From the NCBI GenBank assembly GCA_946122785.1, contig CAMGYJ010000006.1:49062066-49126065 (forward strand): a DNA stretch of 64,000 nt. The letters run 5' to 3'. Positions 21,779 through 32,808 of the stretch are shown in pieces (within the stretch, counting starts at the first letter, position 1; every line of letters starts with the position of its first letter). This DNA is from Linum tenue. Its lineage: Eukaryota; Streptophyta; Magnoliopsida; Malpighiales; Linaceae. The notes under the pieces were generated by a model. The model searched no databases. It was not told the DNA's origin and worked only from the letters and a program-made list of their open reading frames with translations. Position numbers and translations under genes: made by a program.

Positions 21779-22858
21779 AAATGAATCGCTCACTCTCGAC
21801 CAGTGGGGTCAAGTCAATTTGATGCGAAAAATGCGCATGCTTATTCTCTCAATCCCTAACGTCTCTTCACCATGAATGCAGCCTCTAAATGCTAGAGTTC
21901 ACATATGGGGTGTCACCACTAACTAATCCGGAGGTCTTAGACATAGGTTCAGATGACTGACTAGGGTCTTGGACATGGGGAAAATGCCTTTTAGGTGGTG
22001 GAAGTAATAGCACAAGGTTCCACATTTCCAAACCCAACAAAATCACAGTCAAGCAGACCAGTAACTTTCTTTCTGCTATTCTGCATTACTCAAATTCTTT
22101 AGGGCACGAGAGCGAATGAGGTTATATAAATGTCAGCATTTCCAAGCCAGACTGCTAAGAAACACTACTTAATGGGCACTATTCAGATTTTTTGTGGTGG
22201 CTCTCTTTTGCTTACATTTTTTTCTTTGATTTTTTTTATTATTTTTTTTCTTAAGAGAACCACCACATCTGCACATTTTTCAAACACATGCCAACTTTTA
22301 AGCACTACCTCCAACCCTCACATTACATTTAGCAGAAACAACAGAAAAACATGTAAAAACCACTCTATGGAACCTTCTAAAGGATGCAAAAGGGTGATTT
22401 TTCATTGTAGACCGAAAGAAAGGATAACACACGGCTCAAAGGGGCTGACTAGGGGATATGACACATCAGGACAGTCAATTTGGTCGTGGGCTAATCCTAT
22501 GCCTTCATCATCTTAGCTAGTGACAACGTGAATGCTACACATCATGGAAGAGGGATCTATCGCACAAGAAAGAAACGAGCAGGCTCAAATCTCACATGGC
22601 TACCTATATGCTCTATCTCTCATTCTGATTCCCTGAACTAGATGCATAAATGACTGTCAAAAGCAAGTGATCAAATCCAAGTCACAGTTGGTAAGCAAAC
22701 AGTTGAAAACTGAACCCCTACACAACTCTACTACACATCTCAGTCATCATAATAGGCTGTCTCAGTCACACTCAAGTTGTCATGCATCAAGTTCAAAGCC
22801 ATTCAATTCACTAATCACATCCACGGTGCCAATACGATCAAACATCAAGCAAACAGCA

Positions 22859-22912
22859 GTGCTTGGAGCCCTCAAATCTCGAGATTTGGACAGCGGACTA
22901 GGCTCCAAGCAC
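22859..22912 (-). other. Two-stem structured element, copy C
   Basis: Outer arms GTGCTTGGAGCC and GGCTCCAAGCAC pair perfectly over 12 bp. The inner stem is CAAATC and GATTTG with loop TCGA. The unpaired stretch is GACAGCGGACTA. It lies downstream of the extra ORF in the element's sense direction. Confidence 0.65.
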
Positions 22913-23248
22913 CCATACATACGTTCCAATTAATACAAAGATCCCCCCCCCCCCACACACACACACTTAAATGCGACAATGTCCTCAATGGAGCAGATGG
23001 AAGGGGAACGATGTTACCGTGAAATGAGATCAGGAACGGAGATTGGGAGGCAGACCAGTCAATAGCAAGGGACTGGAAGGGGAACCAGTCCGAGGCACAA
23101 AGCTAAAGTCAACACAAGACACACACTGGGTGAAAGAACCGGAGTCCCAAGTCTATAATCCAAAAAAAAAAAAAACCAAACGAAACAACAAGAACATGGA
23201 GTCTCAGTCTGGACAAGAAATCACGGCCATAACCAGGCACTCTCTCCA

Positions 23249-24481
23249 CTAGAATGCATCGCCACCATCGCCGGAAGGTGGGGGGTAGTCGTCCTCATAC
23301 CCCAGGGACTGCACCAAGGGGTAGTGAATTGCGTTCGGGTCCAGGCCCAGGTATGACATGATGTAGTGCTGGCCGGACATCAGACGACGGTTGCGGTCCC
23401 GCTCACGATCGAGGCGGGTGTGAAGGCGCTCCTGGCCGGCCAGAATGCGCTTGTTCTGCTGAGTGATGGCCGCCAACTGATCAGAGATGGGCACCACGGG
23501 AGGAGGAGACCCAGGAGCAGGAGACCTGGGTACAGCGGAGGGGCTCGCGGGGGCCTGGGTACGAGGAACAGTACGGCAGGGAACCCGGTGTCCCCCAGCT
23601 GCGCTGGACTCCGGCTGGTCTCCCTCAGCAGGTGCTGGTGGGCGGGGGAGACCCACAATCCAGTGCACACGCCCTTGGCGAGCCACCAAATGCTGGGCGC
23701 GGAGGGTGGCCTCGCCGAGCGGGGTTGGTCCTCGGACCTGGGTCATCCCGGTGAAGTCGACCCTGTAGTAGCGGGCCAAGGCGGTGATCACCGGGCCACA
23801 GACAAGGTCGCGATCCTGGCTAGCTGCGGCTTTTCCGAATGTCCGGGCGAGCACCGAGCCCAGCTGGATGGAGTCCTCAGAGCGACCCATCGCCTGCATG
23901 AAGAACACGGTCCGGAGGGTGACCCGGTTGGCCGAGCCCTTGCTGGGAGTGTAGGAACAGGCGAGCAGGTGGTTGAGAATGCGCCACTCCGTCCGGAGGA
24001 GAGAGGCCCGCGTCTGGCTGGCGATGTATTGCTCGTCCACATGGTTGGGCAGGCAGATCCACTGGAAATAAGCATGGCACGGAAAGTCGGTGGGATCAGT
24101 GATGTCCAAGTGCAGGCGCCCGTCGCTGGCGTGTGGGGAGTTGAGCCTAAGTGCATTGGCGAACTCCCAGTAACTGACGGAGTGCTCCACCCCGCCGAGT
24201 GTGAACTGAACCGCACCAGCATGGTCAGCGGACCCCTTCGAGGAGTGGCGGAAGGAAGCGTAGAACTCCCAGACGAGCTCCTGGTAGGTCGGCTCGGCGA
24301 GGCAGAGAAGGCGCCGCCAACCATAGGGGCGAACAACGGCCTCCATCTGCGGCCTGGCATGAAGCGTCTCGAACACCACAAAATCGAGGTGCAGGTGCTC
24401 GGAGATGGTGCGAGTACGGATGGTCCGCACCAGATGGCGTTGGGTGATGCTCAACTTATCGAGGTAAGCTTCCATGATCAT
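23249..24481 (-). CDS. Athila-type extra ORF in the env-like position
   Basis: Encodes about 410 aa between pol and the 3' LTR of element X, the place where Athila elements carry an extra or env-like ORF. The ATG at 24481 (MIMEAYLDKLS) is preferred. The frame stays open upstream to 24823, but that part crosses two structured elements and is Trp- and Cys-rich and unlike coding sequence. The middle has blocks typical of Athila ORF proteins: EPTYQELVWEFYASF, VQFTLGGVEHSVSYWEFANA and VDEQYIASQTRASLLRTEWR. The C-terminus is Pro/Ser-rich and ends with QLAAITQQNKRILAGQERLH, a likely coiled coil. No clear signal peptide, transmembrane segment or fusion peptide is seen, so calling it an envelope is not justified. 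It has no stop codons, in contrast to gag and pol of the same element. Confidence 0.7.
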   Translation of the reverse strand: MIMEAYLDKLSITQRHLVRTIRTRTISEHLHLDFVVFETLHARPQMEAVVRPYGWRRLLCLAEPTYQELVWEFYASFRHSSKGSADHAGAVQFTLGGVEHSVSYWEFANALRLNSPHASDGRLHLDITDPTDFPCHAYFQWICLPNHVDEQYIASQTRASLLRTEWRILNHLLACSYTPSKGSANRVTLRTVFFMQAMGRSEDSIQLGSVLARTFGKAAASQDRDLVCGPVITALARYYRVDFTGMTQVRGPTPLGEATLRAQHLVARQGRVHWIVGLPRPPAPAEGDQPESSAAGGHRVPCRTVPRTQAPASPSAVPRSPAPGSPPPVVPISDQLAAITQQNKRILAGQERLHTRLDRERDRNRRLMSGQHYIMSYLGLDPNAIHYPLVQSLGYEDDYPPPSGDGGDAF

Positions 24482-24543
24482 GCAAAGCACAAGGATGGAC
24501 AAAATGGCACACGAGCGAACAGGGTCAATGTTAGTCAAAACCA

Positions 24544-24595
24544 CACCGGGAGTCCTCATATCGAAAGATATGGACAGTGGACTAGACTCCCGGTG
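24544..24595 (-). other. Two-stem structured element, copy A
   Basis: Outer arms CACCGGGAGTC and GACTCCCGGTG pair perfectly over 11 bp. The inner stem is CATATC and GATATG with loop GAAA (plus-strand reading). The unpaired stretch is GACAGTGGACTA. It lies just upstream of the extra ORF start in the sense direction. Confidence 0.65.
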
Positions 24596-24636
24596 AAACA
24601 AGCATACAAATAATACGAGAATCACACAACCAAACT

Positions 24637-24688
24637 CACCGGGGACCCTCAAATCGAGCGATTTGGACAGTGGACTAGGCCCCCGGTG
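24637..24688 (-). other. Two-stem structured element, copy B
   Basis: Outer arms CACCGGGGACC and GGCCCCCGGTG pair at 10 of 11 positions. The inner stem is CAAATC and GATTTG with loop GAGC. The unpaired GACAGTGGACTA is identical to copy A. A and B are separated by 41 bp. Confidence 0.65.
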
Positions 24689-25226
24689 AAACAAACACCA
24701 AATCCAAACCAAAAAACACCAATCGATCCACCACACACAAAACCACACAAGCCCGCATACAATGCCAACATGCAAATGGTAGGCCGAATAACTGAAATCC
24801 CGAGACAAAAATATAGCATGCAAAGAACGCTATCGGCCTACCAAATCGTTCCCAAATCATGCCACAATCACAAGGTCTTCACCTAACTCTAGGTATCGAT
24901 TCTCCAGAAATAAAATGAAAGGCAAGGAAAACACACCTGGAGACCCAAGTAGATACCGCAAGAGAGGTGAAGAAAGTGAAAGAAAACACCCCAAGTCGCC
25001 GGAAAACACACCGAAGACTCGCCGGAGAACTCGCCGCCGGCGACCCAACCTCGGCCAAACAAGCACAAGAGCGTGGGGGCGGTCGCGGTTTATGATTTGG
25101 AGGTCGGGAGAGGGAGTTTTGGCCGGAAAATCAAAGGAGAAGAGGAAAAGTCCGACTTTCCGGCGAGAGGGGCGGTAAGGAGTTTGAAAAAAATGAATCT
25201 CGTGGGAGGGGGGGATGAAGATCGAC

Positions 25227-25457
25227 TTTTATAAGGGGGAGGGCAAAACACGGGCGGGCTGGAACACGGCCGTGTTCGGCGTGTTCCGCGACCGTATTTT
25301 TAATGCCGAGACCGTGTTTTCCCTCTTTTAAAACACGGGCGGGCTGGGGGTAAAACACGGCCGTGTTTTAACCTCCTGCTGCCCGTGCTTTTACTGCCGA
25401 GAGCAGTGCAAGCCAACTTTTAAAACACGGGCGGACAGGGGCCAAAACACGGCCGTG
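25227..25457 (-). promoter_or_regulatory. Internal promoter-like region upstream of the extra ORF
   Basis: On the minus strand, palindromes CACGGCCGTG at 25448-25457, 25356-25365 and 25265-25274 are followed by TATAAAA at 25233-25227 and then a leader. This repeats the layout of the LTR promoter seen at 7491-7605. It could drive a separate transcript for the extra ORF. Confidence 0.5.
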
Positions 25458-25753
25458 TTTTGAACCCCTGCTGCTCGTGTGTTTAATGCCGAGCCCAATC
25501 TGCATTTTTCCAAAATTCCAATTTCAAACCACAAAGACTCATTCGTGCCCCGGCTCTAAAATTTACCCAATCACACATGAAAAAGAACCGCCCGAGGCAC
25601 GAAATACTTTCCAGACAGACTCCAGACAAACTCAAAGACTCAAAAACCGACAAAAAATGAAATAAATAAATAAGGTAGAAATGCAAACCGTGGTGGGGTT
25701 GCCTCCCCACAAGCGCTTCTTTATTGTCTTTTAGCTGGACGCCCATGGCGGAA

Positions 25754-28700
25754 CTAAGGGTCCGCGAGTTCCACTACCAACTCCGCACGTTTGACCTCGT
25801 CTCCCATGTAGAGCTTGAGACGATGGCCATTCACTTCAAATGGTTCAGTCTGCGGGTTGGCAATCTCGATCGTGCCATACGGGAACACCTGTGTGACCAT
25901 GTACGGTCCAAACCACCGGGAACGGAGTTTTCCAGGAAAGAGCTTCAGGCGAGAGTTATAAAGGAGAACTCGATCACCAACCTGGAACTCTTTCGGACCC
26001 CGCAACCGTGCGTCGTGCAGGCGCTTAGTGCGCTCCTTGTACAGCTTTGTGTTCTCATAGGCATGATAACGCCACTCTTCTAGCTCCAACATCTGCATTT
26101 TGCGCTCAATACCTGCAACACTAACATCCAAGTTTAGCAGCTGAAGGGCCCAGAAGGCCTTGTGCTCTAGCTCCACGGGCAAATGGCATGCCTTTCCATA
26201 GACAAGCCGGTACGGTGAAGTACCAATGGGTGTCTTGTAGGCAGTGCGGTATGCCCATAGAGCATCATCGAACTTGGTGGACCAATCCTTGCGAGATAGA
26301 TTCACCGTCTTCTCCAGGATACGCTTGAGCTCCCGGTTCGTTAGCTCGACCTGACCACTAGTCTGAGGGTGATAGGCCACGGACACCTTGTGAGTCACAC
26401 CATAGCTAGATAGCAACTTATCAAATTGGCCCTGGAAATGGGTGCCTCGATCGCTTATGATGGCTCTAGGTGTCCCGAACCGGGAGAATAGCTGCTTCAG
26501 AAAACCACAAACACGTCTAGCATCATTAGTGGGCAAAGCTTGCGCCTCAGCCCACCTAGAGACGTAGTCAACAGCAACCAGGATATAAGTATTGCCAAAA
26601 GATGGAGGGAAGGGGCCCATGAAGTCGATACCCCAGACATCAAAGATTTCACAGGTTATAAACACATTCTGGGGCATCTCATCACTGGCAGAGATGTTAC
26701 CTGACCTCTGGCATCGGTCGCACCGGCGTGCGAAGGCGTCTGCGTCATTGAAGAGCGTGGGCCAGTAGAAACCCGATTGGAGCACCTTCCTTGCCGTGCG
26801 TTTTCCTCCGTGGTGACCGCCAGCAGGTCCTTCATGACAGTGAGATAGAATGCCCTCCATCTCAGTCTCCATAACACAACGACGGATGATCCTGTCGGCT
26901 CCGATCCTGAAGAGATGAGGGTCATCCCAGAAGTAGTACTTCAGGTCGGAGAAGAACTTCCTCTTAGTGTTAGTTGGCATCCCCTTGGGTAGCTGCTGGC
27001 CCACCAAATAGTTCGCAAAATCGGAATACCAGGGGGTGACACTCTCCACCAAGCACATCATCATCAGTCTCTCATCTGGGAAGGAGTCGCTGATCTCCTC
27101 CACGAGTTTGTCTGCAGGAGGTGCGTCCAACCGGGAGAGGTGATCAACTGCAACATTCTCCGCTCCCTTCTTGTCCCGAATCTCAATATCAGACTCCTGC
27201 AGTAGTAAGATCCATCGTATGAGCCTAGGCTTGGCATCGGCCTTGCTCATCAGGTATCGAATCGCGGAGTGATCTATGTACACGGTCACATGGGACAAGA
27301 CCAGATAAGGACGAAATTTTTCGAAGGAAAACACCACTGCGAGCAGCTCCTTCTCTGTAGTGGTGTAGTTCTCCTGGGCATCATTGAGGGTCTTCGAGGC
27401 GTAGTAGATAGGTCGGAAGTGTTGATCTCGCCTCTGCCCCAAGACAGCTCCAACAGCAAAGTCACTGGCGTCGCACATCAGCTCAAATGGTAGGGACCAG
27501 TCAGGAACAACCATGATAGGAGCTTGGGTGAGCTTCTCCTTCAAGGTTGTGAACGCCGCTGTGCATGCCTCAGTGAACTGGAAGGGGGCATCCTTCTCAA
27601 GAAGCTTAGTCAGGGGAAGGGCGATCTTCGAGAAATCCTTGATGAACCGCCGGTAGAACCCTGCATGGCCTAGAAAGCTCCGGATCCCTTTAACAGATGT
27701 GGAAAGAGGCAGCTTGCTGATAGTCTCAATCTTCGCTCTGTCCACCTCAATCCCCATCTTGGAGATCTTATGCCCAAGAACTATGCCTTCACGAACCATG
27801 AAGTGACACTTCTCCCAACTCATTGCCAGGTTCGTTTCTTCACACCGTTTAAGGACAAGTTCCAGGTTATGGAGACAGTCAGAGAATGAGTTTCCACAAA
27901 CCGAGAAATCGTCCATAAACACCTCCATAATCTAGCCGACAAGACGGTCAAAGATGGCGAGCATGCATCGCTGAAAAGTGGCCGGGGCATTGCATAGCCC
28001 GAATGGAATCCTCCGGTAGGCAAATGTGCTGAAGGGGCAGGTGAAAGTGTTCTTCGCCTGATCCTCCGGTGCAATTGGGATCTGAAAGTACCCGGACATC
28101 CCATCCAGGAAGCAGTAGAACTCGTGCCCCGCTAGTCTCTCCAGCATCTGGTCAATGAACGGCAGCGGGAAGTGGTCCTTGCGAGTGGCGTCGTTGAGAC
28201 GCCAGTAATCAATGCAGACACGGTACCCAGTCACCGTGCGCATTGGGATGAGCTCATTCTTCTCGTTAGGCACCACAGTCATCCCACCCTTTTTGGGTAC
28301 CACCTGGGTGGGACTGACCCACTCGCTGTCGGAAATGGCGAAGATGATCCCCGCGTCCAGCAGCTTCACGATCTCTGCCCGAACCACAGCCTCCAGGTTC
28401 GGTGTTAGTCTCCTCTGCGGCTGTCTCACTGGCCTCATCACATCCTCCATCAGTATCCGGCGGGAGCAGAAGGAGGGGCTGATCCCCCGGATATCTGTGA
28501 TCTTCCATGCTAGAGCACGCTCGTGTCGCTTCAGCAAGGCCACGAGTCTGTCCTTCTGCTCGGGTGTGAGAGACGAGCTGATGATGACTGGAAGCTTCTT
28601 CCCCTCCCGGAGAAATGCATACTCCAAGTGAGGAGGGAGGGGTTTAAGCTCTAGCTCTGGTGGTTCTTCCAAGGAGGTAGCGATGCGGGCGGAGGATGAG

Positions 28701-28840
28701 ATCGGTTTGAACAGCCTGTCGCCCTCCAAGAACGGGCCACTCTCCACCGTGGCCAACTGCTCCGCCAGCTGCGGCTCCTGCGATGCCTGCTCACCTAGCA
28801 AAATACAACGCTCAAGAGCATCGTCAGTACCCGCACTCAA
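25754..28840 (-). pseudogene. Athila X pol: RT, RNase H, integrase; one amber stop
   Basis: The frame opens at 28840 and runs to 25754 with one TAG at 27934-27932, just before the RT active site FMDDF. RT blocks include YRVCIDYWRLNDATRKDHFPL and IPFGLCNAPATFQRCM. RNase H follows with [18 protein letters not shown] and [13 protein letters not shown]. Integrase has [19 protein letters not shown], a CDRCQRSGN zinc motif, [21 protein letters not shown] and [16 protein letters not shown], with the usual Athila tail [17 protein letters not shown]. Pol copies element RNA and inserts the DNA. The gag frame ends at 28824 after overlapping this one, so a one-base shift also separates gag and pol. Apart from these two changes the frame is intact. 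Confidence 0.92.
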
Positions 28841-31262
28841 TCATATCATAGTAATCCATGTCATCATGCAAATGAGAATGCTTCCCATTTTCAGACACAG
28901 AAAAAGTAGCATGTTCATCACCAGCACGCAGGATTAATTTACCACTATGCACATCAATGAGCGCCTTGGCGGTGGCGAGAAACGGCCTACCCAAAATCAA
29001 AGGTACATCCACATCCTCATTTATATTCAGAATAACAAAATCAATAGGATAAGTGAATGCACCTACATTAACAAGCAGATCCTCAATGATACCCCTAGGA
29101 TGCACGATAGAACGATCAGCTAACTGAATGCTCATCCTAGTAGCTCTAGGTTCACCTAGGTCTAGCTTCTTAAACAATTTATAGGGCATGACATTTATGC
29201 TAGCGCCTAGGTCCGCCAAGGACTTTCCTACATGCATGCTGCCAATAATAAGAGGGGTAGTGAAACTCCCTCGGTCTTTTCGCTTCTCGGGCAGCTTGTT
29301 CTGCAAGATAGCAGAACACTCCTCGCTCAGCATCACTGTCGAAAGATCCCCAAGTTTCTTCTTGTTGGTGAGGAGGTCTTTCATGAACTTGGCATACTTG
29401 GGCATCTTCGACAGTGCCTCCACGAACGGCATGCTGATGTTGACCTGCTTCAACATTGCCATGAACTTGGAAAACTCAGTCTCCAGCATGTCTTTATGTA
29501 AACGGGTGGGGAAAGGAAGCTGGGGTACATGCTCTTTAACCACTGGCTGTGGAGTGGGAGCAGGTGCTTCTTTATCTTCCCCCACCTCTGCATTACGAGC
29601 TGGAAGTGTTGAAGCAGGAAGTGGCTCGTCTCGCCTAGGCTGGGTAGGAACAGCAGCTATTGGCTTGCCACTCCTGGTAGTGATGGCATCCAGCTGCTGG
29701 AGAGGGTCACGAGGTTTCGGAACAATGGTGGCAAGCAGAGTCCCCGGTGCCCTGGTAGTGTTTTGGCGAGCCATGCTTCCCATCTGGTTCTGCAAATCTT
29801 GCAAAATGGCACCTTGGTTCCTCTGACCTGCCTCCAGTGAGGCTACGCTCTGGTCCAGCCTCGTGACAGCTGCCTGGGTGGAAGTCATGAATGTCGCTAG
29901 GATGTTCTTCAGCTCCGTCATCTGATTATCTGGAGCCGGAGCTGCTGCTGGCTCAGCAAACTGACGCTGGGGCTGCTGGAATGGTTGCCCCTGCCCAGGC
30001 TGGTAGGGCTGCTGCTGTGGGGTTGGCCCCTGTCGAGGCTGGTAAGGCTGCCTCTGCTGAAAACCACCTGCTGGTGCTGGGAAACCAGGTGGCTTAGTGG
30101 TGTTGCTATTCCAAGCGAAGTTGGGATGCTGGCGCCACCCCTCATTGTATGTATTGCTGTAGGGGTCAAAGCGCCGAGCATTGGCGATGAAGTCTACCTG
30201 CTCTTGGGGAGTAGTAGACTCCCTCATAGCCTGGCAATCTTCCACTAGGTGATTTGAGCTCTCACGCCACTGACATTGAGCTACTGGAGGTGTAGCCACA
30301 CCTCTGCCCGGAATGAGACTGTTGGGCTGCTTCAATGTCTTCACTAACTCGGCTACCTGCTGCTCAAGCCCGGATCTAGCCTCCATGGCGTGCACACCAC
30401 GGTCCCGGGAATTTCTGCCTCTGCTGCTCTGCCCCCAGGAATGATCTCTGGCAGCCAAGGTATTGATCATATGGTTCAGTTCGGGTGGAGTCTTAGTAAG
30501 AATATCCCCTCCTGGGCATAGAGACTCAATCACCCTCTAGCTGTCCGGAGAGAGAGCACTGTAGAAGTTCCCCACTGTGAATGCATCACTAAAGCCATGA
30601 TGGGGACACTGTCAGAAATACCCCATGTACCGCTCCCAGGCATCACGAAGTGACTCGTCCGGCTCTTGGCGGAAGTGAGTGATCTCCCGCTAGATCTCTA
30701 TAGTCTTCGATGCCGGATAGTACCTGTGCACGAACTTATCAGCCAGATCGTCCCAAGAAGTGATGGACAATGGGGGCTGGGTCTCCAACCACCTCTTAGC
30801 ATTCCCCGCCAGAGAATGGGGGAAGAGATGAAGGCGGATTGCGTCATCTGGAACACCGTTTAGCTTGAACCCGTTCGTCAGCTGCAGAAAACGGGAAAGA
30901 TGCACCCTTGCCTCCTCATCCTTCAAGCCATGGAACTGGATAGATGATGTAATGAGTTGAATCCAACATGGCTTGATCTCGAAGTTGTTCGCTGGAATGG
31001 GCGGATAGAGGATGACCGGGCGGATGTCAGCAATCCGTGGAGTGTAGTAGTACTCCCAGGTGGGACCCGGCGGTGGTGGTGGATGTTGATTCACCGGGGG
31101 AGCCTGTCGAGCATTCCCCGGGTGTGGGTTGTCTTCGCCTTCCATCTCGTACTCTTCCTCAGAATCGCTGCTCAAGTGGCCGTCTATGCGCTCTTCCGTA
31201 GCCAGTCTAGCTCGCTGTTGTCTCCTAAGTTGGCGGCAAGTGCGTTCAACCTCTGGATCCAA
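28824..31262 (-). pseudogene. Athila X gag and protease, with stop codons
   Basis: The frame starts MDPEVERTCRQLRR at 31262. The capsid region has WIQLITSSIQFHGLKDEEA and NAKRWLETQPPLSITSWDD, typical of Athila gag. Three stops interrupt it near 30690, 30610 and 30540, each explained by a C-to-T change of a Gln or Arg codon. The long frame then runs from 30533 to 28824, with a Gln/Pro-rich linker (FQQRQPYQPRQGPTPQQQ). A retropepsin follows with SLADLGASINVMPY, whose catalytic Asp sits in DLGAS, and VPLILGRPFLATAKA. Gag forms the particle and the protease matures it. As it stands the protein would be cut short in gag. Confidence 0.9.
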
Positions 31263-31419
31263 CGGCAGTAAACCTCATGACTGGCTACGAGTCATGCACT
31301 ATCTGCACACACTCAAGTAATGCAAACCCGTGAAGGCACAAGTGGGAAAGAACAAACAACCAATGCAAAAATGAAAATGCTAAAGTAACAGAAATCACTT
31401 TTCTTCAACAACCTAGTCG

Positions 31420-31437
31420 TCCCTGGCAACGGCGCCA
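31420..31437 (-). other. Primer binding site, tRNA-Asp, one mismatch
   Basis: On the minus strand TGGCGCCGTTGCCAGGGA lies six bases inside the 5' LTR. It differs from the site at 8497 by one base. Confidence 0.88.
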
Positions 31438-31443
31438 AAAACT

Positions 31444-32808
31444 TGACTCACTCCTACTGTCACTCTAGAAAATGGCCAAGTGTAACCACTTCCTAAAGCG
31501 TAGTATAGCGGGTTTGGGTTTTAATGTCAACCCAGGTCCTAGATTTGATGACTACTCGGTGAATTCTTGTTATCTAGCAGCGAAACTTTAGTGCAGGTTC
31601 AAACAAACAAAAACACAAAGCAAGTTAAACGGTTGTTTAAAGTCGAGAAAGGTCACCCGGATATGGTTCCCCCTAGACTGCAGTTAAGCCGGATTGCAAT
31701 TTACCAAGTTCAATTTCTATGATAGTTATACTGCGGAAGGTTCTTAAACAGTCTGAAGTCTCGACTAAAGGTCTTCAGACCCTCTCAATCTGACTCTCTA
31801 ACGGGCGACTAACCTCCACCGGAGTAAACAGATTGAGGCCCTAACGAACCAAACCTCCACTACCGAAGTAACTTCGGAACAGAAGAGTGAATTGGCTCCT
31901 CGACTAAAGTCACCAATTCACTACCTTCAATTAAGGGTGCTCTATCAACCTAGGCAGATATTCTCATTCTAGGTTAAAGCATAAACAACAGGAATTTGAT
32001 CAGGATTCAAGTCATTCAATCATTCAAACCTCAATCGAATATAATCAAATCATAGAATCAGTACTTGGGTTCATACAATCAAACCTAACATACAAATCTA
32101 GGGTTTCCCATACCCAGATGAATGGGAGAACTACTCCATGGAGAAAGAAGCAAAAGCCTATTCAGATGCGGAAACCATACTGTGAAGGATGGATTTCAGC
32201 TCCTGGTCATTGATCGGCACTCCCCCAAGCTCAAGCCAAGCTCCAATGGTGATGAAGATCAAGCTAGGGCACTTGGGAACTCTTGTTCGTCACTTTCTCT
32301 CTCTAGGAATCGCTCGGTCTCTCTAAAACTCGAAAAACCCCCTCTCTTTTGGCTGAAATCTGCCTAAAAGGGCATCACTGGGCAAAACACGGTCGAGGGC
32401 ACGACCGTGCTTTGCTCCAGCCCGCCCGTGCCTTGCCACGTGTTAAAAACACGGGTTGCTGCCTTGGGAAAACACGGGCGTGTTTTATGGTGGACACAGC
32501 CGTGTTTTGGTCAGTCCCGCCCGTGTTTTGAGCTGGTGTAAGACAAATGTGGAGACAGCCTTGGCAGTAAAAGCACGGGCCAGGAACACGACCGTGCTTT
32601 GAATTAGGCGCGCCCGTGCTTTGGCTCCAGCTCGACCGAATGACTTCTGAATGCCCCGAAACTCGTGCTTAGCCTTTCCTTCGACGTCCGGGACCTGAAA
32701 TGTGACAAAGTAGCACAACCCGGCGTAAAATAGGCCAAAAATACACGACTATGCTCCACAAACGGATAAGAACTAAGGGTGCAAACATGTGCAATTTCAT
32801 CGTTATCA
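31444..32808 (-). repeat. 5' LTR of Athila X
   Basis: 1365 bp. The three palindromes that are intact in the 3' LTR are each changed here by a single plus-strand G-to-A (CACGACCGTG, CACAGCCGTG and CACGACCGTG). It has 18 or so extra bases near 32610. Confidence 0.93.

Larger units (their letters stand above)
20427..32808 (-). mobile_element. Athila-type Gypsy element X, complete, 12.4 kb
   Basis: Bounded by perfect 5-bp duplications TTGGC (20422-20426 and 32809-32813) within the RT gene of LINE 2. LTRs are 20427-21778 (3') and 31444-32808 (5'), starting TGATAACG and ending GAGTCA on the minus strand. Order on the minus strand is 5' LTR, tRNA-Asp primer site, gag-protease, RT-RNase H-integrase, an extra Athila-type ORF, 3' LTR. 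The LTRs differ by scattered substitutions (about 2% by eye) and a short indel. Gag and pol each contain stop codons, so it is not autonomous now. The region beside the 3' LTR has lost about 350 bp, including the polypurine tract, compared with element Y. Confidence 0.95.

Noticed and set aside
23366..24613. Plus-strand 415-aa ORF opposite the Athila extra ORF
   Set aside because: It is a GC-rich antisense shadow. The minus strand carries the Athila-type blocks and fits the element's direction.
22859..24688. Hammerhead or twister ribozyme as the identity of the two-stem elements
   Set aside because: The CUGANGA and GAAAC core of hammerheads is absent and I could not fit the twister consensus. 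Structure is supported but catalysis is not.
24482..24823. N-terminal extension of the Athila extra ORF
   Set aside because: It translates the two structured elements and is Trp- and Cys-rich. The coding-like part begins at 24481.
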